Below are positions 22,733-31,124 of a stretch of 38,239 nt of DNA, one piece after another. The translations under genes and the position numbers were made by a program. Positions within the stretch are counted from its first letter, which is position 1. Each line of letters opens with the position of its first letter. This DNA comes from Spirochaetes bacterium ADurb.Bin133 (GTDB lineage: Bacteria; Spirochaetota; GWE2-31-10; MWDO01): contig MWDO01000026.1 in the NCBI GenBank assembly GCA_002070605.1, positions 1-38,239 on the forward strand, read 5' to 3'. The notes under the pieces were generated by a model. That model was not told where the DNA came from. It saw only the letters and a program-made list of their open reading frames with translations, and made no database searches.

Positions 22733-24553
22733 ATGAAAGACGGTTATATACTTGGCATTTCGGCTTTATATCACGATTCGGCGAGCGTTTTGCTAAAAAA
22801 CGGCGAGATTATAGCCGCTTCGCAAGAGGAGAGATTTACAAGAAAAAAGGGCGATGAAAGTTTGCCTATAAACTCCGTTCTTTACGCTCTTAAAGTCGCC
22901 GGCATTACCATTAATGAAGTAGATCATATTGTATTTTACGATAAGCCGATCCTTAAATTCGATAGAATATTGGCGTCGTATATACATACCGCCCCGAAGG
23001 GGCTCGCTTCCTTTCTAAAAGCTCTGCCGCTATGGTTAAAATCTAAACTCTGGACGGAAGATCAGATTAAAAAAGAGCTTGGTTATAAAAAAGAGGTCTA
23101 TTTTACCGAACACCATCAATCGCACGCGGCGAGCGCTTTTTTTCCTTCGCCCTACGACAAAGCCGCTATTGTAACAATCGACGGCGCCGGAGAGTGGCAG
23201 ACGACTACCATAGGGATAGGCGACGGAAACAAAATTAAAATTCTGAAAGAGATAAATTTCCCAAATTCGTTGGGTCTTCTCTACTCGGCGTTTACTTACT
23301 ACTGCGGATTTCGGGTAAATTCCGGAGAATACAAACTTATGGGGCTCGCCCCTTACGGAAAACCTGTTTATCTCGATTTGATAAAAGAAAAATTGATCAA
23401 AATAAACGAAGACGGCTCGTACGCTATCAATGAAAAATATTTTGATTATATCGGCGGTCTTAAAATGATAAATAGGAGATTCGGCGCGCTTTTTGGCCGT
23501 CCGCCGCTTAGCGCCGACGCAAAACCGGATCAGTTTTATATGGATATAGCCGCCTCAATTCAAGAGCTTTTTAACGAAATACTTGTAAAAATAGCGATTG
23601 AAGCCAAAAACATCTCAGACATGGACAATCTCGTTCTCGCCGGCGGCGTGGCTCTCAATTGCGTCGCAAACGGCAGAATACTATCTGAATCAGGATTTAA
23701 AAATGTCTGGATACAACCCGCCGCCGGAGACGCCGGAGGGGCGCTTGGGGCGGCTCTCTACTTTTATTACAACTATCAAGGTAATACCAGGACCGCGGAC
23801 AACGTAAACGATTTCCAAAAAGGCTCGTATCTTGGACCGGAATTTACAGACGAAGAGATCGAAATATTCTTAAAAAAAAGCGGGGCGGTATATAGAAAAC
23901 TATCTGAAGAGGAATTAGTCGATACGATCTCAGACGCCATTATAGATCAAAAAGTTATCGGCTGGTTTCAGGGCAGAATGGAATTTGGTCCGCGGGCGCT
24001 CGGTTCAAGATCGATAATCGGCGACGCCGGATCGTCTGAAATGCAGAGCGTTATGAACCTCAAAATAAAATTTAGAGAGTCGTTTAGACCGTTTGCGCCG
24101 TCGGTATTAGAAGACAAAGCGGGCGAATATTTTGAAATCAAAACCGCGTCGCCGTATATGCTTTTGACTTCGCAAGTCAAAAAAGATAAGTTGATCCAAT
24201 CCGACTGCGAAGGTAAGAGCGGTTTGGATCTTCTCAATGTAAAAAGATCCGTAATTCCGGCGGTTACTCACGTCGACAACTCGGCTCGTCTGCAAACGGT
24301 TAGCGAAAAAGACAACAAATTGTATTACAAACTGATAAAGAGATATTATGAAAAGAGCGGCTGTCCGGTAATTATCAACACTTCGTTCAACGTAAGAGGC
24401 GAACCGATAGTTTGCAAACCTGTAGACGCTTATTACTGCTTTATGGGGACTAATATAGACGTTTTAGCCCTCGGTTCTTTTATACTTTATAAAGAAGAAC
24501 AAACTCCAATAAAGGATCTGAGTAGATGGAAGAAAACCTTAATAAAAGATTAG
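22733..24553 (+). CDS. NodU/CmcH/SxtI-family O-carbamoyltransferase
   Basis: A 606-residue enzyme of typical length. The N-terminal Kae1-like domain, which makes carbamoyl-AMP from carbamoyl phosphate and ATP, shows ILGISALYHDSAS (6-18), HHQSHAA (127-133), TIDGAGEW (148-155), EYKLMGLAPYG and LAGGVALNCVANG. The C-terminal domain, which moves the carbamoyl group to an acceptor hydroxyl, shows WFQGRMEFGPRALGSRSI and INTSFNVRGEPIV. Known members act on antibiotics, Nod factors or saxitoxin. The acceptor here is unknown and no biosynthetic genes adjoin. It is flanked by the DUF5989 gene and overlaps the SxtJ-like gene by 28 bases. Confidence 0.94.
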   Translation: MKDGYILGISALYHDSASVLLKNGEIIAASQEERFTRKKGDESLPINSVLYALKVAGITINEVDHIVFYDKPILKFDRILASYIHTAPKGLASFLKALPLWLKSKLWTEDQIKKELGYKKEVYFTEHHQSHAASAFFPSPYDKAAIVTIDGAGEWQTTTIGIGDGNKIKILKEINFPNSLGLLYSAFTYYCGFRVNSGEYKLMGLAPYGKPVYLDLIKEKLIKINEDGSYAINEKYFDYIGGLKMINRRFGALFGRPPLSADAKPDQFYMDIAASIQELFNEILVKIAIEAKNISDMDNLVLAGGVALNCVANGRILSESGFKNVWIQPAAGDAGGALGAALYFYYNYQGNTRTADNVNDFQKGSYLGPEFTDEEIEIFLKKSGAVYRKLSEEELVDTISDAIIDQKVIGWFQGRMEFGPRALGSRSIIGDAGSSEMQSVMNLKIKFRESFRPFAPSVLEDKAGEYFEIKTASPYMLLTSQVKKDKLIQSDCEGKSGLDLLNVKRSVIPAVTHVDNSARLQTVSEKDNKLYYKLIKRYYEKSGCPVIINTSFNVRGEPIVCKPVDAYYCFMGTNIDVLALGSFILYKEEQTPIKDLSRWKKTLIKD

Positions 24554-24942
24554 ACCTAAAGAGGAAAAAGGAATTAATTAAATTCGGAATATCGTTTTCT
24601 ATCGGAATGATTATTTTATCTTTGGTCGCGCGTTTAAATAAATTTAATATAATCGTTCAAATAACTCCTCTAATTCTGGCTTGTTTTCATATATCGGCGG
24701 CGATAGTTTACTATAAAGCGCTTATTCCTACGCATTTTATTTTATCCAAGATCGGACGTTTCCTTGGGATAGCGTTTACCGCGACGGTAATGACTATCTT
24801 TTTCTACGTTCTTTTTACCCCTTTTTCGATCGTTGCAAGATTGTTTAAAAAAGATCATATTAAAAAAGAGCTGTTTTCGCCGGGGTGGAAAGAGGTTGCC
24901 GATATAAAAAACAATCCCGAAAGAATTAAAAAACTTTTTTGA
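24526..24942 (+). CDS. SxtJ-family membrane protein
   Basis: A 138-residue protein with a basic N-terminus, hydrophobic segments at about 24-37, 44-64 and 82-102, and a charged tail (WKEVADIKNNPERIKKLF). SPGWKEV near the end and the overlap with a NodU-type carbamoyltransferase identify it as SxtJ-like. SxtJ has no known activity but recurs next to SxtI and a small SxtK-like protein in unrelated genomes. The start lies inside the carbamoyltransferase gene in another frame, implying coupled translation. Confidence 0.8.
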   Translation: MEENLNKRLDLKRKKELIKFGISFSIGMIILSLVARLNKFNIIVQITPLILACFHISAAIVYYKALIPTHFILSKIGRFLGIAFTATVMTIFFYVLFTPFSIVARLFKKDHIKKELFSPGWKEVADIKNNPERIKKLF

Positions 24943-24959
24943 TAAAAAAGAGGATCAAT

Positions 24960-26867
24960 ATGAATTATAAATACCTTTCAAATACCGAACTTACTGCGGC
25001 GGTCGCCGAATATATGGAAATTTTAATCGAAAACGGTATAGCCCCTAAAGAAGAGCTAATCCCTGTCGAAAAGTCTTTAAACAGAATTTTATCAAAAGCC
25101 GTTTACGCTAAAATTTCCAATCCTAATTATAACTCCGGCGCTATGGACGGATTAGCGGTTAAAGCGCAATCTACTTTCAACGCCGACGAAACTAATCCCC
25201 TAATTTTAGAAAAAACGGATTATTTGCGCGTCGATACCGGCGACATTCTTCCAAAAGAGTACGACGCGGTTATAATGGTAGAAGACGTCGTAGATATGGA
25301 AGACGGTAAAATAAAAATATTAAACGCCGTTTCTCCATGGCAAAACGTCAGGCAGATTGGCGAAGATATATGCGAAGGGGAGATGATACTTCCTTCTTTT
25401 AGCAGAGTAACCTCCGCATTTATAGGGGCGGCTCTCTCTTGCGGCGTAACTCAGATTTGGGCGTTAAAACGTCCGGTTATAGCCCTGATACCGACGGGAG
25501 ACGAAATTGTATCTCCGTTTGCGGAAAAAAAAGAGGGGGAAATATTTGAAACCAACGGCTATACCTTTTCCGCTCTAGCGCTTGAATACGGATGCGTTCC
25601 GATAAGATACGATATAGTCAAAGATAATCTTGACGACATTAAACAAGCCGTAATGAAAGCGGTCGACGTTTCCGATATAGTTTGCCTTATCGGAGGATCG
25701 TCCGCGGGGAGAGACGATCTATCGGCGTCGGTCGTTTCTCAATTAGGAAAAGTCGTTATTCACGGTTTGGCGATCAAACCGGGCAAGCCGTGCGTCTTGG
25801 GAGTCGTCGCAAACAAACCGGTTATAGGCATACCCGGTTATCCGGTCTCGGGGATATTAATTTTTAGGTTGATTGTAAAAAAAATAGTCGAGGTTCTGAA
25901 TGGAGTGAAATTTGACGCCCCCGAAATAATCCAAGCCGAATTAACTAAAAAAATCGTCTCTTCTCTAAAGTACGAAGAGTTTGTTAGAGTGAAGGTGGGG
26001 CTTATAGACGGCAAATACAAAGCGTTCCCGTTTAATAAAGGCGCCGGCGCGGTAACGTCTCTGGTAAAAACCGACGGAATAGTTCGCATTCCTCAAAATT
26101 TTGAAGGATACAACAAGGGAAAGGTAACTGACGTCGAACTTTTACGAAAAAAAGAAGAAATCGACAACGCGTTGATTATCGGCGGAAGCCACGACCCTTT
26201 GATAGATGAAATTATAGATATATGTAGAATAAATAATAGAGAAATGTACGTATCCTCCTCAAATATCGGGAGTATGGCGGGGTTGATGGCGATAAAAAGA
26301 AAAGAGGCGCATCTCGCCGGAATTCACCTTTTAGACGAGGAGTCGGGTAGTTATAACATTAATTATATAAAAGAACATTTTTCGGAAGGGGAAACGGCGC
26401 TAATTAAATGCGTAAAAAGAATTCAGGGAATTATAGTTGAAAGAGGTAATCCCAAGAATATAAAATCGATAAGAGACCTTACAAATCCCGATATACGATA
26501 CGTCAATAGGCAGATGGGATCGGGAACCAGAATACTATTTGATTTTGAGCTTAAAAAGAGCGATATAAATCCCCGCTCAATCAACGGTTACGATCGGGTT
26601 GAAAACACTCACATAGCGGTTTCTTTGGCGGTTAAAAGCCGGACGGCGGACGCGGGGCTCGGCGTTTATTCGGCGTCAAAAATATACGGACTGGATTTTA
26701 TCCCTATAACTGAGGAAGAATACGATTTCTTAACATTGGAGAGATTTGTTTCCGACAAAAAACTAGATATATTCGTCAAATCTCTCAAAAATCCCGATTT
26801 TATCAAAAGAATCTACCGTTTAGGCGGATATTCTTACGACAAAATCGGGGATTTAACTATTATCTAG
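24960..26867 (+). CDS. MoeA-like molybdopterin molybdenumtransferase fused to a PBP-like domain
   Basis: A 635-residue two-part protein. Residues about 1-400 are MoeA-like, with NSGAMDGLAV, DTGDILPKEYDAVIM, the MPT-binding LIPTGDEIV, IGGSSAGRDD, HGLAIKPGKPCVLG and VIGIPGYPVSG. MoeA inserts molybdate into adenylylated molybdopterin. Residues about 405-635 are the PBP-like domain seen fused to archaeal and bacterial MoeA paralogs: IGGSHDPLIDEI, HLAGIHLLDEESGSYN, NRQMGSGTRILFD and AVKSRTADAGLGV. It may sense or bind an oxyanion or cofactor. ATG 24960 has GAGG upstream. No other molybdopterin gene is in the window. It ends 13 bases before a convergent gene. Confidence 0.92.
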   Translation: MNYKYLSNTELTAAVAEYMEILIENGIAPKEELIPVEKSLNRILSKAVYAKISNPNYNSGAMDGLAVKAQSTFNADETNPLILEKTDYLRVDTGDILPKEYDAVIMVEDVVDMEDGKIKILNAVSPWQNVRQIGEDICEGEMILPSFSRVTSAFIGAALSCGVTQIWALKRPVIALIPTGDEIVSPFAEKKEGEIFETNGYTFSALALEYGCVPIRYDIVKDNLDDIKQAVMKAVDVSDIVCLIGGSSAGRDDLSASVVSQLGKVVIHGLAIKPGKPCVLGVVANKPVIGIPGYPVSGILIFRLIVKKIVEVLNGVKFDAPEIIQAELTKKIVSSLKYEEFVRVKVGLIDGKYKAFPFNKGAGAVTSLVKTDGIVRIPQNFEGYNKGKVTDVELLRKKEEIDNALIIGGSHDPLIDEIIDICRINNREMYVSSSNIGSMAGLMAIKRKEAHLAGIHLLDEESGSYNINYIKEHFSEGETALIKCVKRIQGIIVERGNPKNIKSIRDLTNPDIRYVNRQMGSGTRILFDFELKKSDINPRSINGYDRVENTHIAVSLAVKSRTADAGLGVYSASKIYGLDFIPITEEEYDFLTLERFVSDKKLDIFVKSLKNPDFIKRIYRLGGYSYDKIGDLTII

Positions 26868-26880
26868 CAGTATTTTGCGG

Positions 26881-27276
26881 TTATTGCTTTTCAAACTCGT
26901 AAGGCCATCTGGTATTGCCTCCCCAGTTCATCATTTTTGTATAACCCTCTTTTTCAAGCATTTTTATTACCGCCTGAGCTCTCCCTCCGGTTTCGCAATA
27001 AACTATCAAAGATTTATCTTTCGGCAATTCGTTCAATCTTTTAAGAACTTCCGAAGACGGAAACGACTTTGCCGTCGGAATATGGCTTTTTTCATAAACG
27101 GCCGTTGGACGAACGTCTATTATCCAGATATTTTCGTCGGGAGCGTCCGTAAGCTCTTTTAATTTTGACGGTTCGAGATATTGGGCAAGATCGCCGCCGT
27201 CTTTTGACAGATAGCCCTCGTAACAACCGGATAACAAGATAATTAAAAATATTAGCGCGACAAATTTTTTTATCAT
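26881..27276 (-). CDS. Rhodanese-domain lipoprotein
   Basis: A 131-residue protein. The signal ends in the lipobox LLSG-Cys18, so the product should be lipid-anchored in the periplasm. A single rhodanese domain follows with WIIDVRP, HIPTAKSFP and the active-site loop CETGGRA containing Cys94. Such proteins handle sulfane sulfur or relay redox state, with no substrate predictable. AGGAGG precedes ATG 27276; an in-frame ATG at 27303 would put residues before a good signal peptide. A promoter (27304-27332) lies just upstream. Confidence 0.9.
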   Translation of the reverse strand: MIKKFVALIFLIILLSGCYEGYLSKDGGDLAQYLEPSKLKELTDAPDENIWIIDVRPTAVYEKSHIPTAKSFPSSEVLKRLNELPKDKSLIVYCETGGRAQAVIKMLEKEGYTKMMNWGGNTRWPYEFEKQ

Positions 27277-27303
27277 TTTTTCTCCTCCTATTAGTAGAAA
27301 CAA

Positions 27304-27332
27304 ATAATATAATATTTATTTAATATTTTCAA
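27304..27332 (-). promoter_or_regulatory. Sigma70-type promoter of the rhodanese lipoprotein gene
   Basis: On the minus strand TTGAAA (27332-27327) is followed by 17 bases and TATTAT (27309-27304). This gives a leader of about 20 bases containing AGGAGG. Confidence 0.6.
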
Positions 27333-27351
27333 TAAAAACATTATAGTTTGA

Positions 27352-27438
27352 GTAATCCGTCTGTTTTTTAATTTACTAATTAAAAATATTTGTTCCATAT
27401 GTGTCATTTTCCCATCTCAAAAAATCGACGAGCGCTCG
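27352..27438. mobile_element. Short member of the GTAATCCGTC element family, copy D
   Basis: The left end is GTAATCCGTCTGTTTTTT. The interior is AATTTACTAATTAAAAATA followed by TTTGTTCCATATGTGTCA. The right end CTCAAAAAATCGACGAGCGCTC corresponds to CCAAAAAACCGATAGGCGCTC at 4292-4312. The order of parts matches copies B and C. No ORF and no flanking duplication were seen. Confidence 0.6.
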
Positions 27439-27539
27439 CTTGAAAAAATGAATATAAATTTTTTTAATTTATTTAATTAATTATTTTTTTTCCTTAAAAA
27501 AGTATTATACTAACAATAGTATTATTATAGGAGGCTTTG

Positions 27540-28160
27540 ATGAGAAAAGTATGTATTATTTTTTTAGCGTTAATAACGACGTCTGCGCTGTTTGCCCAGA
27601 AAAATTTTTTACCAAGCAGGTACTCTTTTCGGGTTGACGACGTCTACGATGCATACTCCCCGGATGATTGGATTATTTCCCCCAAAGAAGAGCCCGTTGG
27701 CGATAATAAATCTTCTATAGTAGCGGAATGCGATATCAGAGGAGTAATCTCTTGCTACGACGCAAACTCTCTTAGAGTGGATATACTATTGGAAAATCCC
27801 ATTTCTTATAAATACAGAGTTTTCTATGCGGTTGAATTTGAATACGATAAAAATGATAAAGAGTACTATACATACTATCCGGACAACGGAGACTTTATTT
27901 ACGAACTGGAAGAAAACGGAGTAATTACGGAAAAAAGGGAACTAAGCAGAGAGGACGGAGATTACGCGGCGGTAACTAACAGCGGAGACGAAGACAATAC
28001 GGACGTGTTGATTGTTATAGATAAGGATTCTCATATCAGCGGCGAAGTAGGGGCTACTTATTACTTGACTACTAAGTTTTACGCCGGTTATATCGACAAA
28101 AAAGACAAGATGTTTATCGCCGATCAGACGATACCCGTCAAACTGTTTTTTGTAAAATAA
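27540..28160 (+). CDS. Secreted protein of unknown function
   Basis: A 206-residue protein with a clear signal peptide (MRKVCIIFLALITTSALFAQ). The mature part is acidic and rich in Tyr and Asp, with strand-like segments (YRVFYAVEFEYDKNDKEYYT, ATYYLTTKFYAGYID). It ends in VKLFFVK, so it is probably a beta-sandwich. I do not recognise it. AGGAGG is 5 bases before ATG 27540. It has an upstream element copy and lies ahead of a two-component system, with an inverted-repeat region between. Confidence 0.75.
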   Translation: MRKVCIIFLALITTSALFAQKNFLPSRYSFRVDDVYDAYSPDDWIISPKEEPVGDNKSSIVAECDIRGVISCYDANSLRVDILLENPISYKYRVFYAVEFEYDKNDKEYYTYYPDNGDFIYELEENGVITEKRELSREDGDYAAVTNSGDEDNTDVLIVIDKDSHISGEVGATYYLTTKFYAGYIDKKDKMFIADQTIPVKLFFVK

Positions 28161-28169
28161 TTCCGGACT

Positions 28170-28292
28170 ACCGTCGTCTAAACAAAACTCCGCGATTTTT
28201 CTTTTCAAAAACGCAGAGAAGATAAAAAAACAGAAAGGAAGACTTATGAAGAATATTGTCTACTTATACGATATTTTCTATTAGACGACGGT
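28170..28292. promoter_or_regulatory. Inverted-repeat region between the secreted-protein gene and the response regulator
   Basis: ACCGTCGTCTAA (28170-28181) and its exact complement TTAGACGACGGT (28281-28292) bracket 99 bases. Inside is a second stem (about 28189-28219, CTCCGCGATTTTT against AAAAACGCAGAG with two mismatches), then a 12-codon ORF. No flanking duplication is visible, so a small mobile element is possible but unproven. Confidence 0.45.
28246..28284 (+). CDS. Possible 12-residue leader peptide, aromatic-rich
   Basis: An ATG follows AAGGAAG by about 5 bases and encodes MKNIVYLYDIFY with stop TAG. Four of 12 residues are aromatic (three Tyr, one Phe). The stop codon overlaps the right arm of the 12-base inverted repeat, so translation of its end would cover that arm. 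This suggests a leader or attenuator, but it may be coincidence. Confidence 0.3.
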   Translation: MKNIVYLYDIFY

Positions 28293-28395
28293 TAAAACAG
28301 AGTTAAATAATTCTAATACGAGCGAATCGTTATTGACTTGATTAGATAAATAGTTAATAAATAATATTATTTTTTTAATATTAGGGAGACGGGAT

Positions 28396-29064
28396 ATGCG
28401 TATATTAGTTGTTGAAGACGAAGAGAAAATAGCGAATTTTATTAAAAGGGGATTAAAAGAAGAGGGATATGTCGTCGATATAGCGGGAGACGGGGAAGAG
28501 GGGTTGTATCTCGCTTTAAATCACTCCTTTGACTTGATTGTTTTGGATTTGATGCTTCCGATAAAAGACGGACTGACCGTCTGCGCCGAATTAAGAGAAA
28601 AGGGCAAAAATATACCGATACTTATACTTACGGCAAAAAATTCAACTCAGGATAAGGTCTCCGGATTAGATCTCGGGGCTAACGACTACATAACCAAACC
28701 GTTTGCTTTTGAGGAATTTCTAGCTAGAATTCGAGCGCTTCTACGAAATAAGAACAACTCCGAATCGACGCGATTAAAAATTCACGATCTTGATATGGAT
28801 TTGCTCGCTCATAAAGTCTATAGGGGCGGAAAGGAAATAGCTCTAACTTCGAAAGAGTTTAGTTTACTGGAATATCTTATGAGAAATAAAGGATCTATCG
28901 TTACCAGAACTATGATAACGGAACACGTTTGGGAAATAAATTTTGATTCGTTTACAAACGTTATCGACGTATACATCAACTATCTAAGAAATAAAATAGA
29001 TAAAGGTTACGATAAGAAATTAATTCATACCGTCAGAAGCAGAGGATATTCCATTAAAGAATGA
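28396..29064 (+). CDS. OmpR/PhoB-family response regulator
   Basis: A 222-residue protein. The receiver domain (1-115) has Glu7-Asp8, phosphoacceptor Asp51 in VLDLMLP, the LILTAKNS switch Thr and the KPF Lys. The winged-helix DNA-binding domain (about 128-222) has LTSKEFSLLEYLMRNKG and the terminal HTVRSRGYSI hairpin. It is closest in style to the CusR/CopR/MprA group, but the signal is unknown. GGGAG precedes the ATG. It overlaps the sensor kinase gene as ATGA. Confidence 0.95.
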   Translation: MRILVVEDEEKIANFIKRGLKEEGYVVDIAGDGEEGLYLALNHSFDLIVLDLMLPIKDGLTVCAELREKGKNIPILILTAKNSTQDKVSGLDLGANDYITKPFAFEEFLARIRALLRNKNNSESTRLKIHDLDMDLLAHKVYRGGKEIALTSKEFSLLEYLMRNKGSIVTRTMITEHVWEINFDSFTNVIDVYINYLRNKIDKGYDKKLIHTVRSRGYSIKE

Positions 29065-30551
29065 GGTTGTTATACAAATCTATACGATTCAAAAATATGA
29101 CGGTCTTTACGGTTCTGTCGACGACTTTGTTCTCCTTATTTGCCGTAGTCCTTTATATTAATCTGGAGAAAAAATTATATGACGATATAGACGGTTTTTT
29201 AAGAACTACCGCCGTAAGTTTATCGGATAGTATAGAAACTGTCTGGGAAAATGAAAAATCCAAGGCCGACAAGATCATTAACTCAAAATCTTTGGACGAT
29301 ACCATCAATCAATATTTTTACAAACTTATAAAAAGCCGGACGTCCGTAGAGTTTGGAGATCCAAAATATTTCAATATCATAGCGCATATTTTTGACTCAA
29401 ACCTTGAGTTGATAGCCGCTTCCCATAAAGGATATAAAGAGATCATGCCTCTTTCCGTTAAAGAAAAAGAGAGCATGAAGTCGGGCGAAAATATTTTTAA
29501 CTTTAACTTTGAGACTCAAAAAGGCAAATATTTATCTTTAAGATTTTTATCGACTCCCGTTACGATAGACCGGAATTTTACTTACATTATAAGAATCGGC
29601 GCTTCTTTAAGAACGCTTCATTATGCGACGACTAATTTAAAAATTATTTTCTTTTTTCTACTACCGATTATAATTTTTATCAACGGACTATTTGGCATAT
29701 TTTTAACAAATATTACTTTATCCCCAATTAATAAAATGATCGACGCTATGAATAAAATAAACGCAAAAGATCTTAAAATGAAAATTAATTTGCCGGATTC
29801 TAAGGACGAAGTATCGAAATTAGCCAACACTTTTAACGATATGACCGATAGATTGGAGAATTCATTTACCGCTCAAAAACGTCTGATCGAAGATCTGTCG
29901 CACGATTTAAAAACGCCGCTCGCTATAATGAAAGGGGAGATAGAAGTGGCGTTAAAAAGAAAACGTAAAGTAACAGAGTACGTAGAAATTTTTAACAGCG
30001 CGCTCGTCGAAATAAATAAGTTGACTAAAATGATAGAGGGGCTGCTATTAATATCGAGGTTTGAAAGCGGAATATCTCAATCAGAGTTAAACCCTATTAA
30101 CGTTACTGAAATCATCTCCGATTTGATCGATAACATTACTATTTTGGCGGAACCGAGAGGGATTAATGTCGCTTTTGAGAAAACCGGAGACAAATATATT
30201 TATGGAGAACAAACTCAAATAAGAAACTTATTTCTCAATCTTCTCGACAACGCCGTTAAATATAACGTCGACAACGGGAGTCTGTCTGTTTCAATAGGCG
30301 ACGAAGACGGCTTTGTAAAAATTGTCGTAGCCGACGGCGGCATAGGCGTCAAAGAGGAAGATTTGCCGTATATTTTTAGCAGATATTACAGAATAATGAA
30401 GTCTCAGGATAAAAAATTTTCAGGATTTGGCATAGGACTAAATATCGTCAAATCGATTGTAGATTATCATAAAGGAACTATCGAGGTCAAAAGTAAAGTC
30501 GGCTTAGGTACGACTTTTATTGTAAAACTTCCGGAATATAGTAAATCTTAA
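29061..30551 (+). CDS. Membrane sensor histidine kinase paired with the response regulator
   Basis: A 496-residue protein. The first transmembrane helix is at about 13-33, an extracytoplasmic sensor of about 150 residues with no recognised fold follows, and the second helix is at about 193-215. HAMP is at about 216-268. The dimerisation/phosphoacceptor box SHDLKTP contains His281. The ATPase domain has NLLDNAVKYN, ADGGIGV and GFGIGLNIV. It should autophosphorylate and pass phosphate to the regulator 4 bases upstream (overlapping start). The stop shares TTAA with a convergent lipoprotein gene. Confidence 0.95.
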   Translation: MRLLYKSIRFKNMTVFTVLSTTLFSLFAVVLYINLEKKLYDDIDGFLRTTAVSLSDSIETVWENEKSKADKIINSKSLDDTINQYFYKLIKSRTSVEFGDPKYFNIIAHIFDSNLELIAASHKGYKEIMPLSVKEKESMKSGENIFNFNFETQKGKYLSLRFLSTPVTIDRNFTYIIRIGASLRTLHYATTNLKIIFFFLLPIIIFINGLFGIFLTNITLSPINKMIDAMNKINAKDLKMKINLPDSKDEVSKLANTFNDMTDRLENSFTAQKRLIEDLSHDLKTPLAIMKGEIEVALKRKRKVTEYVEIFNSALVEINKLTKMIEGLLLISRFESGISQSELNPINVTEIISDLIDNITILAEPRGINVAFEKTGDKYIYGEQTQIRNLFLNLLDNAVKYNVDNGSLSVSIGDEDGFVKIVVADGGIGVKEEDLPYIFSRYYRIMKSQDKKFSGFGIGLNIVKSIVDYHKGTIEVKSKVGLGTTFIVKLPEYSKS

Positions 30552-30976
30552 TAATCCGGATATATTTTCATAATCTTTCTAAAAACTCTTATAGTTTCAT
30601 CGCTAAAAATCATCTCTCTTTCGACAATTCTGTAATATTTGTCCGACATTTTTCTATCCCCTTTGTAATAATATAGCAAAGAGATATTGATATACAACCT
30701 CGCAACGACGTCCCCTTTGTAATTTGGGGATATTAATAAGATATAATTAAGCGCTTTATCAATATCCGAGTAGTTCTTTAAAGAGTCGTTTATAACCGCG
30801 TCTACGCCTTTAACGCTTCGAAAAAGCGTCGCGCTTTTTTGCCGTTTGCCTGAGTCGCAAGTTATCAAGATTGTATAGACATTTTTTTTGAACTCTTCGT
30901 CGTTCATAATTTTTTCTTTATAAGACGAAGATGCGCACGAATAAAAAAATAGCGTTAGAAAAATAAATTTTTTCAT
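30548..30976 (-). CDS. Small lipoprotein with TPR-like helices
   Basis: A 142-residue protein starting MKKFIFLTLFFYSCASSSYK. The hydrophobic stretch ends in FYSC, a loose lipobox with Cys14, so lipid anchoring is probable rather than certain. The rest is helical with a TPR-like LYINISLLYYYKGDRKMSDK. ATG 30976 is chosen over one at 31015, because the promoter at 30987-31015 would start transcription near 30980. That leaves a leader of about 4 bases and no ribosome site. Its stop overlaps the kinase stop by 4 bases. Confidence 0.7.
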   Translation of the reverse strand: MKKFIFLTLFFYSCASSSYKEKIMNDEEFKKNVYTILITCDSGKRQKSATLFRSVKGVDAVINDSLKNYSDIDKALNYILLISPNYKGDVVARLYINISLLYYYKGDRKMSDKYYRIVEREMIFSDETIRVFRKIMKIYPDY

Positions 30977-30986
30977 AATAATTGTA

Positions 30987-31015
30987 GTAATATAGAATAG
31001 TAAAGTATTTGTCAA
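30987..31015 (-). promoter_or_regulatory. Sigma70-type promoter of the small lipoprotein gene
   Basis: On the minus strand TTGACA (31015-31010), 17 bases, TATTAC (30992-30987), then 10 bases to the ATG. The predicted start point is about 4 bases before the ATG. Confidence 0.6.
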
Positions 31016-31124
31016 GATTAAAAAACGTTGAATAGCGGCAAAAAAAAAATATTTTTTTAGTTAAATTTAAAAAAATCCTGTATTATACCGAATATTAATT
31101 TATAATATATCTTTGGGGAAAACA

